From Synechococcales cyanobacterium S06 (lineage in GTDB: Bacteria; Cyanobacteriota; Cyanobacteriia; Cyanobacteriales; JAABRE01), in assembly GCA_011391125.1 (NCBI GenBank), contig JAABRE010000012.1, positions 1 through 64,000 of the forward strand: 64,000 bases of DNA, read 5' to 3'. Shown here one piece after another: positions 26,629 to 34,955 of the stretch. The position numbers were made by a program, and so were the translations under genes. The stretch's first letter is position 1. Each line of letters begins with the position of its first letter. Under the pieces are notes generated by a model that did no database searches, was not told the origin of the DNA, and saw nothing but the letters and a program-made list of their open reading frames with translations.

Positions 26629-27933
26629 ATGACAAGTTTAATGAATGTTTCCTTAATTGAAATTGCTCAAAAAACAAGAGCAAGTGCGCGCAAATTGGGA
26701 GTCTTATCTCTTGAGGCAAGAAATAGCGCTTTAGAGGCGATTGCTCAGGAATTAGAATTAGCTACCGAGGAAATTATTGTCGCTAATGAAGCGGATTTAT
26801 TAGCCGCAGAAACTGAGCAGATTGCTAAACCTTTATATGAGCGCTTAAAATTAGGAAAAAGTAAATTAAAAGCGGCCATTGAGGGTGTTAGGGATGTGAT
26901 CAAATTACCTGATCCCGTCGGAGCAATTCAGCTTAAAAGGGAATTAGATACTGGGTTAATTTTAGAGCGGATTACTTGTCCTTTGGGAGTGTTAGGTATC
27001 ATTTTTGAAGCCCGCCCCGAAGCTTTAATTCAGATTACCAGTTTAGCCATAAAATCTGGCAATGGCGTAATTTTAAAAGGGGGTAAAGAAGCGCTTAATT
27101 CCTGTCAAGTATTAATCAAAATTATTCAGCAAGCATTAACTAAAACTGACGTTGATACATCGGCGATTCAACTATTAACAACTAGGGAAGAAATTCGGGG
27201 TTTATTAGCATTAGATGAATATGTGGATTTAATTATTCCTAGAGGTTCTAATTCTTTTGTTAAATATGTGCAGGATAATACGAAAATTCCTGTTTTAGGC
27301 CATGCTGATGGAATTTGTCATCTTTATCTTGATAAATCTGCTGATTTAGATAAGGCAATTTCTCTCACTTTGGATGCTAAAACTCATTATCCGGCCGCTT
27401 GTAATGCGATCGAAACTTTATTAATTCATCAGGAAATTGCATCTACAATTTTACCCCAATTAGCAACAGCTTTGAGAGAAAAGGGTGTAGAATTGAGGGG
27501 AGATGACAAAACTATGGCTATTATTGATAATATTATTCCTGTTACTGAGGAAGATTGGTTAACGGAATATAGTGACTTGATTTTATCAATTAAAATAGTT
27601 GAAAATGGGTCAGAAGCGATTAATCATATTAATAAATATGGCTCAAAACATACCGATGGAATTGTTACCGAAGATATCAAAATCGCAGAACAATTTTTAA
27701 ATCAAGTGGATGCCGCTGGAGTTTATCATAATTGTTCTACACGCTTTGCCGATGGTTTTCGTTATGGTTTTGGCGCTGAAATTGGCATAAGTACCCAACA
27801 AATGCCGCCTCGTGGTCCTGTTGGTTTAGAGGGCTTAGTTACCTATAAGTATAAATTGAGGGGAAATGGTCATATTGCGGCCAGTTATACGGGAGAAAAG
27901 GCGAAATCTTTTACCCATAAAGATTTAATTTAA
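26629..27933 (+). CDS. proA: Glutamate-5-semialdehyde dehydrogenase
   Basis: A 434-residue aldehyde-dehydrogenase-fold enzyme for the second step of proline synthesis, which reduces glutamyl-5-phosphate with NADPH. The catalytic cysteine is in [13 protein letters not shown], and cofactor/substrate regions are [27 protein letters not shown] and [16 protein letters not shown]. The C-terminal [18 protein letters not shown] is the ProA signature. Normal length; a terminator follows. Confidence 0.96.
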   Translation: MTSLMNVSLIEIAQKTRASARKLGVLSLEARNSALEAIAQELELATEEIIVANEADLLAAETEQIAKPLYERLKLGKSKLKAAIEGVRDVIKLPDPVGAIQLKRELDTGLILERITCPLGVLGIIFEARPEALIQITSLAIKSGNGVILKGGKEALNSCQVLIKIIQQALTKTDVDTSAIQLLTTREEIRGLLALDEYVDLIIPRGSNSFVKYVQDNTKIPVLGHADGICHLYLDKSADLDKAISLTLDAKTHYPAACNAIETLLIHQEIASTILPQLATALREKGVELRGDDKTMAIIDNIIPVTEEDWLTEYSDLILSIKIVENGSEAINHINKYGSKHTDGIVTEDIKIAEQFLNQVDAAGVYHNCSTRFADGFRYGFGAEIGISTQQMPPRGPVGLEGLVTYKYKLRGNGHIAASYTGEKAKSFTHKDLI

Positions 27934-27947
27934 TCGCAATTAATCTT

Positions 27948-27983
27948 AAGAAATCCGAAGTCTTTAAATAATTCGGATTTCTT
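27948..27983. terminator. Terminator between proA and the convergent membrane protein gene
   Basis: AAGAAATCCGAA and TTCGGATTTCTT form a perfect 12-base stem with a 12-base loop. The AAATCCGA core recurs in other hairpins of the window (52218, 54691, 58825). Confidence 0.85.
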
Positions 27984-27997
27984 AATTACTCTATTTT

Positions 27998-28513
27998 TTA
28001 TCTCAAATTAAACCAATAAAAAGCAAATAAACCAACCCATAAACTCGTGAGAGCAACTAATAGCAAAATCAGAAAAGATTGCGATTTATTATAACCAAGA
28101 TATTGTAAATCCAAACGAACAAGAATACCAGCAGAAAATAGCACTGACAAACGTACAAAAAGCTCAAACCAACAGACAAGTAAGATCACAATACTCGTGC
28201 CAATTAGTAGGGAAAAAAAAGCTTTTTTTTCTGATTTTAAGGAATCACCAAAGCAAATTGAAATCAGTTGAAAAGGAGCAATTAAAGCAATAGTTATTAT
28301 GACAATAAATAGGATACTTAAAAACTTAATTCCCCCAGAAATAGAAGTAGTAGATAGGGGTAAATTTACAATTATGCTTTGCTCAAGAAGCCATGATGTC
28401 AAGTGAGGAATTCCTTCCGCAAATAGCCAACCAAAAACTCCATAACAGAGAGAAAATAATAATAAAGATAACCACAATTGTTTGTTTTGATTTGGTGATA
28501 AAAAACGATTCAT
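27998..28513 (-). CDS. Hypothetical membrane protein
   Basis: A 171-residue protein not recognised as a known family. It has about four hydrophobic segments, near residues 13-30, 62-85, 100-125 and 148-168, with a short cytoplasmic-like charged stretch (GDSLKSEKKAFFS) between the second and third. No catalytic motif is seen. It converges on proA through a shared terminator. The composition is like its neighbours, and it seems to be a real gene because of its regular membrane pattern and size. Confidence 0.6.
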   Translation of the reverse strand: MNRFLSPNQNKQLWLSLLLFSLCYGVFGWLFAEGIPHLTSWLLEQSIIVNLPLSTTSISGGIKFLSILFIVIITIALIAPFQLISICFGDSLKSEKKAFFSLLIGTSIVILLVCWFELFVRLSVLFSAGILVRLDLQYLGYNKSQSFLILLLVALTSLWVGLFAFYWFNLR

Positions 28514-28680
28514 AAGAATATTAGATCAACAAAGTTTTGATTATTCTGCTGTGATTATTTAATAAATATAATAAATTATCATAAAACATTTTTACAATTT
28601 ATAATTATCACTTAAAATGCTATTTTTAAGACTCTACCTCACCAAGCTTAAGAGGAACAATGTTATCCTTTAATCACTTG

Positions 28681-28696
28681 TTTTTTTTTTTTTTTT
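28681..28696 (+). repeat. Run of 16 T in a promoter region
   Basis: An uninterrupted T16 tract lies 44 bases before the start codon of the secreted protein gene. Homopolymer tracts of this length slip readily and can alter promoter spacing. Confidence 0.8.
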
Positions 28697-28739
28697 AGAT
28701 TAGACTAGAAAAAATTTTACGAAAAAACTAGGTGAAATA

Positions 28740-29513
28740 ATGATTAAAAGCAAAATATTACTGGGAAGTGCGATTCTCTTATCTTTAGCCACCGTTGGCT
28801 TAAAACCTGTGGTAGCCGAAACTGGCAGTAAATTCCCCCAAGGAGACTTAATAGCTCAAACTTCTCAGATGACCACCATGAAAGAAATAGCGGGTCAAGT
28901 TATCAGTATTAATCAGGATGTTGTTAAAATTAAACAACAAAATGGACAGGATGTCAATCTAAAAGTGGCTCGTAGTTTACAAGAACAATTAAGTCTTAAG
29001 GTTGGTGATAAAATCGTAGCAACCTTAACCGGTGCTCAAGAAGGTGACTTATGGGTCGTTTCTGACCTTAATTATGAAACAGCAGCCAGTAGAACCAGCA
29101 CCATGGCTGCCAAAAAAGTCATGGGCGAAGTTTTGGGAATGGAAGGCGATGTTCTCACAGTCAAGTTAGATAGTGGCGAAGTGGTGAAATTAAAAGTGCC
29201 TTCCAGTATGCAAAATCAACTTGGATTGAAAATGGGATCAAAAATTGTGGCAGATTTAACAGGCACTCAAGACGGCGATGTTTGGCTGGTTTCCACTGTT
29301 GCTTATCAAAACGGAGCTACTAATAATGTTGTTACCGGTAGCGGCACTACTGTGACGAATACAACCACTAGAACTATGACTGAGACGGTGAACACAACTC
29401 CCACCACCACCACGAATGTCACTCCCACAACCACGAATGTCACTCCCACAACCACTTCGACTACCACCACCACCACTACCGTTCAGAAAAAACCTGTTCG
29501 CGCTTTATGGTAA
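28740..29513 (+). CDS. Secreted protein with two related repeats and Thr-rich tail
   Basis: A 257-residue protein of unknown function. A signal peptide (LLGSAILLSLATVG, cleavage near VVA) is followed by two similar domains, about residues 48-112 (GQVISINQDVVKIKQ ... GDLWVVSDLNY) and about 128-192 (GEVLGMEGDVLTVKL ... GDVWLVSTVAY). Each looks like a small beta-barrel repeat. The last 60 residues are almost only Thr, Pro, Val and Asn, encoded by ACC/ACA-rich repeats, then a basic end. It is probably periplasmic or cell-surface. It has its own terminator at 29567. Confidence 0.7.
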   Translation: MIKSKILLGSAILLSLATVGLKPVVAETGSKFPQGDLIAQTSQMTTMKEIAGQVISINQDVVKIKQQNGQDVNLKVARSLQEQLSLKVGDKIVATLTGAQEGDLWVVSDLNYETAASRTSTMAAKKVMGEVLGMEGDVLTVKLDSGEVVKLKVPSSMQNQLGLKMGSKIVADLTGTQDGDVWLVSTVAYQNGATNNVVTGSGTTVTNTTTRTMTETVNTTPTTTTNVTPTTTNVTPTTTSTTTTTTTVQKKPVRALW

Positions 29514-29566
29514 TTTTTGCTGATTGAATCCGACTTTGTCCTAATATTTAATTAGGGCAGAAAAAC

Positions 29567-29599
29567 AAAAAAGAATGGTAATTATTACTATTCTTTTTT
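29567..29599 (+). terminator. Rho-independent terminator
   Basis: AAAAAAGAATGGTAA pairs with TTACTATTCTTTTTT around a two- to four-base loop, followed by T residues, 53 bases after the secreted protein gene. Confidence 0.85.
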
Positions 29600-29749
29600 G
29601 CTAAAATGCCTCAATAGCTATCGCTCAAATTACCTGATTTATTTCTTTTAATTATCAAGTATAACTTTGATAATTTTTACGAATTAATATCGGCCTAAAA
29701 ATAGATAGCAGATTAACTTCAATTATACCATTCTTAAAGATTAATAAAC

Positions 29750-30334
29750 ATGAAAAATATCAACCTAAAATATTTATCTACTTTCCTTTTAATTGGGAAT
29801 ATAATAACTTGTTTTGTCCCCAATTTTGTCTTAGCATCGGACATAAAAAATGGCCAAAACTCGGAATCTTTTTTGTTAAGTAATAACCCCGCAGATTCAT
29901 CACTAAAAACTCCAGATACAAATATTAGTTCTTCATCGCAAACGATGAATATTCGTCTTGTTATTAAACTTAGTCAACGCAAAGTTTATTTGTATAATGG
30001 GGACCAAGAAATTACTAATTATCCCATTGCTGTGGGTAAAAAAGGTTGGGAGACTCCCAAGGGTGATTTTAAGGTAATTGATATGTTAGAAAATCCCTCT
30101 TGGGAACATCCTTGGAATGGTACAGTAATAGGACCCGGACCTGAGAATCCTTTAGGAGATCGTTGGATTGGATTTTGGACCGATGGCAAGAATTTTATTG
30201 GTTTTCATGGTACTCCGGCTGAACAACTTGTCGGTCAAGCTGTCTCCCATGGTTGTATTAGAATGCGCAATAATGATGTGCGTAAATTGTTTGAACAAGT
30301 TAGGGTTGGAACACCCGTTATGGTTATTAATTAA
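29750..30334 (+). CDS. L,D-transpeptidase (YkuD domain)
   Basis: A 194-residue exported enzyme that cross-links peptidoglycan or attaches proteins to it. An N-terminal hydrophobic signal (YLSTFLLIGNIITCFVPNF) precedes a Ser/Asn-rich linker. The YkuD domain spans about residues 65-194, with KLSQRKVYLYNGDQEI, GWETPKGDFKV, the histidine in FIGFHGTP and the catalytic cysteine in SHGCIRM. All active-site residues are present. It is convergent with the ABC1 kinase gene, whose stop lies five bases away. Confidence 0.92.
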   Translation: MKNINLKYLSTFLLIGNIITCFVPNFVLASDIKNGQNSESFLLSNNPADSSLKTPDTNISSSSQTMNIRLVIKLSQRKVYLYNGDQEITNYPIAVGKKGWETPKGDFKVIDMLENPSWEHPWNGTVIGPGPENPLGDRWIGFWTDGKNFIGFHGTPAEQLVGQAVSHGCIRMRNNDVRKLFEQVRVGTPVMVIN

Positions 30335-30339
30335 TCCTA

Positions 30340-31971
30340 TTATTTTAAACGTCCTGAACGTAAAATACTAATAATTAACCAAAAACCTAAAAAACTAGCA
30401 GCAGCAAATAGGGTATTACTAATAAATAATAATTGTCTAGTTTGACTACCCGTAGAAATAATTGCTGCACCAATAATTAGTGAACCAACGACGATACTAA
30501 ATGATAACCGATTTGCGGAATCATCTATACTTCTGCGTAAAGGTTCTAACTCTTGCAATCTTAAATTAAACTGCAAAGTTTCCGAGGTGAATCTATCTAA
30601 TAATACCTCAATTTGTCGGGGAGTTTGTAAGTAAACGGATTTTAAATCAAGGACAGTTCTTAAAAAAGTTTGTAAGGGAGTATCACCGAATATTTGCTTT
30701 CTAAATAGGTCAGTAATTAAAGGTTTTATTTCATTAAAAACATTAATTTCTGGGTTAAATTTGCGAGCAACTCCTTCTAAATTAGCCAAACTTTTCGCAA
30801 ATAAACCTAAATTTCTCGGTAATTTAATCTTATTTTTGCGAGCAATTTGCAGGACATCATAAAATACCTCACTAAAGTTTAATTCGGCCAGATTAAGATT
30901 ATAATATTTGCGTAATATTTGATCATAATCATTCTCTAATTTTGGCAAACTAGGAGCTTGATAGCTTTCTGATAATTCTAAAGTTAATTGACTACATCTT
31001 TTAGCGTCTAAATCCACAATTGCTAACAACATTTCCGTTAAAATTTGTTGCGTTCGTGGGTCTAATCTTCCCATCATTCCTAAATCAATAATGGCAACTT
31101 TTCCCTCATCTAAATAAAATAAATTCCCCGGATGAGGATCAGCATGAAAAAAGCCATCAACAAAATATTGTTGGAAAAAAGAGCGGAATAAAAGAGTAGT
31201 TATTTCTGGTTTTGTTTTAATTTCTGGGTTAATTTCAGCTTCTAAAATTGGCTTACCATTTAACCACTGCATCACCAGTAATTTTTCAGTGGTTAACTCC
31301 CAATAAATTTGGGGAATTACTAACTCCTTGCTATCAAACCATTTACTTTTAGATAAATTGCGTCTTAATTGGTCAGTATAACGCGCTTCTGTAGTAAAAT
31401 TTAACTCAGCTTTTACCGCTTGAGTAAATTCTTCTGCTAGATTAATCACCTCATAATTTTGCCCAAATTCTGTTAAAGAAACTAACTCAGCAATCGCTTT
31501 AATTAAAGTTATATCCTGCTCTACAATTATGTCAATATTCGGACGCTGCACTTTTAGGGCAACTTCTTCACCAGTAATTAAAATTGCCTTGTGAATTTGC
31601 GCAATTGAACCAGCAGCCACAGGTGAACTATTAATATTAGAAAATACATCATTTATCGGCCTAGATACTTGTTCAGTAATTACCGTTTCTATCTCACTCC
31701 AAGAAACCGTCGGAACTTGTGCTTGTAAAGCAGTTAAAGCGAGGATATAATTAGGAGGTAATAGGTCAGGTCTGGTACTTAATAATTGCCCAAATTTAAC
31801 GTAAAATGGACCTAATTCCACCAAAATTTTACGCAATACTTCGGGGGTTGGTAATTGGGGTTCATCAGCTTTTCCTCCTGTTAATAAACCCTTCATATAA
31901 TCCCAACCATTACTAAAGACAATTTCGATAATTTCTCGTTGTCGGCCGGTACTTTTTGTTAAAGAAAACAT
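30340..31971 (-). CDS. ABC1/AarF/UbiB atypical kinase family protein
   Basis: The ATG at 31971 (MFSLTKSTGRQ) gives 543 residues. An ATG at 32013 adds 14 residues read from a MITE end, so it is less likely to be the native start. Family motifs are present: KxGQ in FYVKFGQLLSTRPDLLP, the Ala-rich loop AAGSIAQIHKA, the lysine in EVALKVQRPN, the catalytic FHADPHPGNLF and the metal-binding AIIDLGMMG. C-terminal hydrophobic segments suggest membrane association. Such kinases support quinone or prenyl-lipid metabolism in cyanobacteria; the exact target is unknown. Confidence 0.9.
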   Translation of the reverse strand: MFSLTKSTGRQREIIEIVFSNGWDYMKGLLTGGKADEPQLPTPEVLRKILVELGPFYVKFGQLLSTRPDLLPPNYILALTALQAQVPTVSWSEIETVITEQVSRPINDVFSNINSSPVAAGSIAQIHKAILITGEEVALKVQRPNIDIIVEQDITLIKAIAELVSLTEFGQNYEVINLAEEFTQAVKAELNFTTEARYTDQLRRNLSKSKWFDSKELVIPQIYWELTTEKLLVMQWLNGKPILEAEINPEIKTKPEITTLLFRSFFQQYFVDGFFHADPHPGNLFYLDEGKVAIIDLGMMGRLDPRTQQILTEMLLAIVDLDAKRCSQLTLELSESYQAPSLPKLENDYDQILRKYYNLNLAELNFSEVFYDVLQIARKNKIKLPRNLGLFAKSLANLEGVARKFNPEINVFNEIKPLITDLFRKQIFGDTPLQTFLRTVLDLKSVYLQTPRQIEVLLDRFTSETLQFNLRLQELEPLRRSIDDSANRLSFSIVVGSLIIGAAIISTGSQTRQLLFISNTLFAAASFLGFWLIISILRSGRLK

Positions 31972-31999
31972 GGTTTTTTGATAATTATTTTTTCTTAAA

Positions 32000-32106
32000 T
32001 ATAGCATTTTCATTTGACATTTTACCTCTCTTTTCCCCCTCTCCCTTTGGGATGAGGGGGGTTGGGGGGTGAGGGGGTATATAACAATTAATCCGAAAGT
32101 GCTATA
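32000..32106. mobile_element. MITE-like element, family B, copy 2
   Basis: Bounded by TATAGCATTTTC and GAAAGTGCTATA (one mismatch as inverted copies), with the core CCCCTCTCCCTTTGGGATGA followed by a G-rich stretch. It lies directly upstream of the ABC1 gene; the first ATG of that reading frame is inside the element. Confidence 0.8.
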
Positions 32107-32117
32107 TCATTAATTTT

Positions 32118-32180
32118 GTGGGTTACGGTGGCTAATAATTTACTCGTTTTGAGTTATTTAATTTTCGCCACCTAACCCAC
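32118..32180. terminator. Hairpin GTGGGTTACGGTGGC / GCCACCTAACCCAC
   Basis: Arms of 14-15 bases with one unpaired base, separated by about 34 AT-rich bases, just after the guanylyltransferase stop codon. It may terminate that leftward transcript or be a member of the GGTGGG-type intergenic hairpins. Confidence 0.5.
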
Positions 32181-32189
32181 CCTACAATT

Positions 32190-33251
32190 TTACAATAAAT
32201 CTTGATATTTCGGGTTATTTTGTAATAATTTTAACACCTGTTTAATATCTTGGGTACGATTTTTATTTACTACCAAAGTAGCGTTTCCCTCACGAACAAT
32301 TACCACATCTTCTAAACCAATGGTAACTATTACTTCCTTTTCATTACTAGCATAAATAATGCTATTTTTTGTATCTAAATTAACATGATTGCCAATTTCT
32401 ACATTATCCTTATCTTCCTTAATTAATCTTTCTAAAGAATTCCAGTCGCCTAAATCATCCCAGCCAAAATTAGCGGGTAAAACATAAGCTAAATCTGTTT
32501 GTTCCATTAAAGCATAATCAATACTTATTTTGGCTAATTCTGAGTAAGCTAATGGACCTTTTTCTTGTAAAGGATTTAAAATTTGAGGCGCATATTTTGC
32601 CAGTTCAGCTAACACAATTTCTGCCCGAAAAATGAACATTCCACTATTCCAGCTAAATTTACCGGTTTTGATAAAAGATTCCGCCGTTTTTTCGTCAGGT
32701 TTCTCAGTAAAACGGGTAACTTTATAAACAGGTAAATTATTAAAATTACCCTTAATTTCTCCGCTTTCAATATAACCGTAACCAGTGGAAGGATAGGTAG
32801 GATTAATTCCTAATGTTACGATCGCCTCTTCATTGCTGGCAAGTTCAGATGCGGCGATAATTGTACTTTCAAAAGCTACTTGATCGCCAATCCAATGATC
32901 CGCCGGAAAAAAGGCAATTACAACATCATTTCCGTACTTTTTCGCTATTTCTAAACAGGTCCAAGTTACCGCTGGAGCAGTGTCTTTTCCCACTGGTTCA
33001 ATCAATAAATTACTATCAGGTAAAAGGGGTAATTGTTCCTTGACTCCTTCAGAAATTATGGCAGAAGTAATGACCCATAAATTATCCCAATTTTGGGCTA
33101 GTGGTAATAATCGACTAGCCGTTGATTGTAATAGACTGTTTCCACTACCATCTAAAGAGAGAAATTGTTTCGGGTATTTTTGACGACTGAGAGGCCAAAA
33201 TCTTTCTCCTTTTCCACCAGCGAGAATAACAGGAATAATCGGTTTTTTCAT
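32190..33251 (-). CDS. Mannose-1-phosphate guanylyltransferase
   Basis: A 353-residue nucleotidyltransferase that makes GDP-mannose from GTP and mannose-1-phosphate for polysaccharide and fucose/mannose synthesis. The start PVILAGGKGERFWPLSRQ and KYPKQFL is the signature; further motifs are EPVGKDTAPA, FFPADHWIGD, FTEKPDEKTA, WNSGMFIFRAE and FGWDDLGDW. It is the short form without a phosphomannose isomerase domain. It is divergent from the toxin-antitoxin pair. Confidence 0.92.
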   Translation of the reverse strand: MKKPIIPVILAGGKGERFWPLSRQKYPKQFLSLDGSGNSLLQSTASRLLPLAQNWDNLWVITSAIISEGVKEQLPLLPDSNLLIEPVGKDTAPAVTWTCLEIAKKYGNDVVIAFFPADHWIGDQVAFESTIIAASELASNEEAIVTLGINPTYPSTGYGYIESGEIKGNFNNLPVYKVTRFTEKPDEKTAESFIKTGKFSWNSGMFIFRAEIVLAELAKYAPQILNPLQEKGPLAYSELAKISIDYALMEQTDLAYVLPANFGWDDLGDWNSLERLIKEDKDNVEIGNHVNLDTKNSIIYASNEKEVIVTIGLEDVVIVREGNATLVVNKNRTQDIKQVLKLLQNNPKYQDLL

Positions 33252-33339
33252 TTTAGTTTATAAATGTGTTATGGTATTAATGTTTAATTAAAACATATAT
33301 ATTTTATTTTGTCTTTAGTTTTAAGGAGTTTTTCTAAAA

Positions 33340-33591
33340 ATGCCTCAAATAAATTTTACATTGGCAGAAGAAACGGCTTTAGCATTGAAACTTAATCCTG
33401 AAAAATTAGAGGAAACAATGCGTTTAGCTGCGGCTATTAAACTTTATGAATTAGGTAAATTATCATCAGGTGCGGCGGCTACTCTTGCCGGTATTCCCAA
33501 GGTTGTATTTTTATCAAAATTAGCGGAATATGGTGTCGATAATTTTGATTTTACCGAAGAAGAATTAAGGGAGGATTTTGCCCGTGCCTAA
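33340..33591 (+). CDS. UPF0175 family antitoxin
   Basis: An 83-residue helical protein, MPQINFTLAEETALALKL at the start and then RLAAAIKLYELGKLSSGAAA, TLAGIPKVVFLSKLAEYGV. This is the UPF0175 pattern, with a helix-turn-helix-like middle. It has a good ribosome site (AAGGAG at 33321). It overlaps the downstream DUF3368 gene by a few bases, the usual arrangement of UPF0175/DUF3368 toxin-antitoxin modules. Confidence 0.88.
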   Translation: MPQINFTLAEETALALKLNPEKLEETMRLAAAIKLYELGKLSSGAAATLAGIPKVVFLSKLAEYGVDNFDFTEEELREDFARA

Positions 33592-34072
33592 TGTTCTTAT
33601 TAATACTTCACCTATTCAATATCTTTACCAAACTAATACACTAAATTTACTCTTTAATTTATATGGTGAAATTATTTTACCCCAATCTGTTGTCAATGAA
33701 TTAACAGATGGTATTTATTTAGGGGTAGTTCTTCCTAATCTTAATTCTTTGCCTTGGATTAATATTAAAAAAGCTCAATCTAGGAATATTTTACCTTTGG
33801 TAACAGATTTAGGAGCGGGTGAAAGAGAAGCTTTAGCTTTAGCAATAGAAATAAATGATTCTTTGCTGGTATTAGATGATAATTTAGCTCGACGTTATGC
33901 CAGTTTATTGGGGCTTTCTTTTACAGGTACATTAGGAGTGTTATTGAAGGCAAAACAAGAGGGCTTTTTATTAGAAATAAAGCCTATTTTAGATCAGTTA
34001 GATTCCCTAAATTTTCGCTTATCTAAATCTACTCGAAATTCTGTCTTAAAAATAGCTAAAGAATTGTTTTAA
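33584..34072 (+). CDS. DUF3368 PIN-like toxin
   Basis: The GTG at 33584 is preferred: AGGGAGGA lies nine bases upstream and the protein then begins MPNVLINTSPIQYLYQ (162 residues). A TTG two codons earlier is possible. NTSP at the N-terminus, GAGEREALALA in the middle and LLVLDDNLARRYA follow the PIN fold of DUF3368 proteins, presumed RNases. It is translationally coupled to the UPF0175 gene, so the pair is a VapBC-like module. No frameshift or stop is seen, unlike two other toxin genes in this window. Confidence 0.87.
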   Translation: MPNVLINTSPIQYLYQTNTLNLLFNLYGEIILPQSVVNELTDGIYLGVVLPNLNSLPWINIKKAQSRNILPLVTDLGAGEREALALAIEINDSLLVLDDNLARRYASLLGLSFTGTLGVLLKAKQEGFLLEIKPILDQLDSLNFRLSKSTRNSVLKIAKELF

Positions 34073-34086
34073 TCATTATAAAAATT

Positions 34087-34899
34087 ATGTTAGAAGCTTT
34101 ACAATTTGATTTTATGCAAAATGCTTTAATCGCAGGCCTTTTAGTTAGTATTGCCTGCGGAATTATTGGCACTTTTGTAGTAGTTAATCGCATTGTTTTT
34201 ATTAGTGCTGGAATTGCTCACGCAGCCTATGGTGGGATTGGAATTGGTTATTTTTTTCGCTTTAGTCCCGTTTTAGGTGCAGTTTTATTTAGTGTTTTTT
34301 CGGCTTTAGGAATGGGCATTGTCCAACGCAAATTTCAAGAACGATCTGATACTCTTATCGGTGTTATGTGGGCGATTGGAATGAGTTTAGGTATTATTTT
34401 AATCGACTTAACTCCGGGTTATAAAACAGATTTAATGAGTTATCTTTTCGGGAGTATTTTAGCAGTTCCTCGCTCCGATTTGTTAATAATGCTAGCTTTA
34501 GATTTTGTTATTATTTTGTTTGTATGGTTATTATATCAAGAATTATTAGCAATTTCCTTTGATGAAACTTTTGCTACGGTGAGAAATGTGCCAGTTAATA
34601 CGATTTATTTATTATTAATGGCCGCCATCGCCCTTACAGTAGTAATGATGATGCGAGTAGTGGGCTTAATCATGGTAATTTCCCTCTTAACAATTCCCGC
34701 AGCAATTAGTGGTCAATTCGTAAAAAATTTAAAACAAATGATGGTAATTGCGACGATTTTAGGGGTAATTTTTAACATTATAGGTTTATGGTTATCCTAT
34801 AGTTTTAACCTCACTTCTGGAGCAACAATTATCCTAGTTTCTGGACTTGTTTACTTAGCAAGTATGGGTTGGAAAAAATTAAAATTAATGAGAAATTAA
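34087..34899 (+). CDS. Metal ABC transporter permease (ZnuB/MntB family)
   Basis: A 270-residue membrane protein with eight or so helices. Family sequences are GIIGTFVVVNRIVFISAGIA, HAAYGGIGIGYFF, RSDTLIGVMWAIGMSLGI and VVGLIMVISLLTIPAAIS. It should carry zinc, manganese or iron across the inner membrane. No ATPase or binding protein gene is beside it, so its partners must be elsewhere. It starts 14 bases after the DUF3368 gene. Confidence 0.88.
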   Translation: MLEALQFDFMQNALIAGLLVSIACGIIGTFVVVNRIVFISAGIAHAAYGGIGIGYFFRFSPVLGAVLFSVFSALGMGIVQRKFQERSDTLIGVMWAIGMSLGIILIDLTPGYKTDLMSYLFGSILAVPRSDLLIMLALDFVIILFVWLLYQELLAISFDETFATVRNVPVNTIYLLLMAAIALTVVMMMRVVGLIMVISLLTIPAAISGQFVKNLKQMMVIATILGVIFNIIGLWLSYSFNLTSGATIILVSGLVYLASMGWKKLKLMRN

Positions 34900-34915
34900 A
34901 TTTTAATCTATCTTA

Positions 34916-34955
34916 CTCCCCTCTCCGACAAGGAGAGGGGTTGGGGGTGAGGGCA
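34916..34955. repeat. Partial family B core between convergent genes
   Basis: CCCCTCTCCGACAAGGAGAG and GGGTTGGGGGTGAGGG match the core of the family B MITE but lack the TATAGCA ends. The CTCTCC...GGAGAG part is a strong hairpin and may serve as a terminator for the permease gene. Confidence 0.6.

Noticed and set aside
33584-33640. Loss of the catalytic Asp (NTSP) in the DUF3368 toxin
   Set aside because: From memory, NTSP is usual for DUF3368 proteins, so this is not evidence of inactivation.
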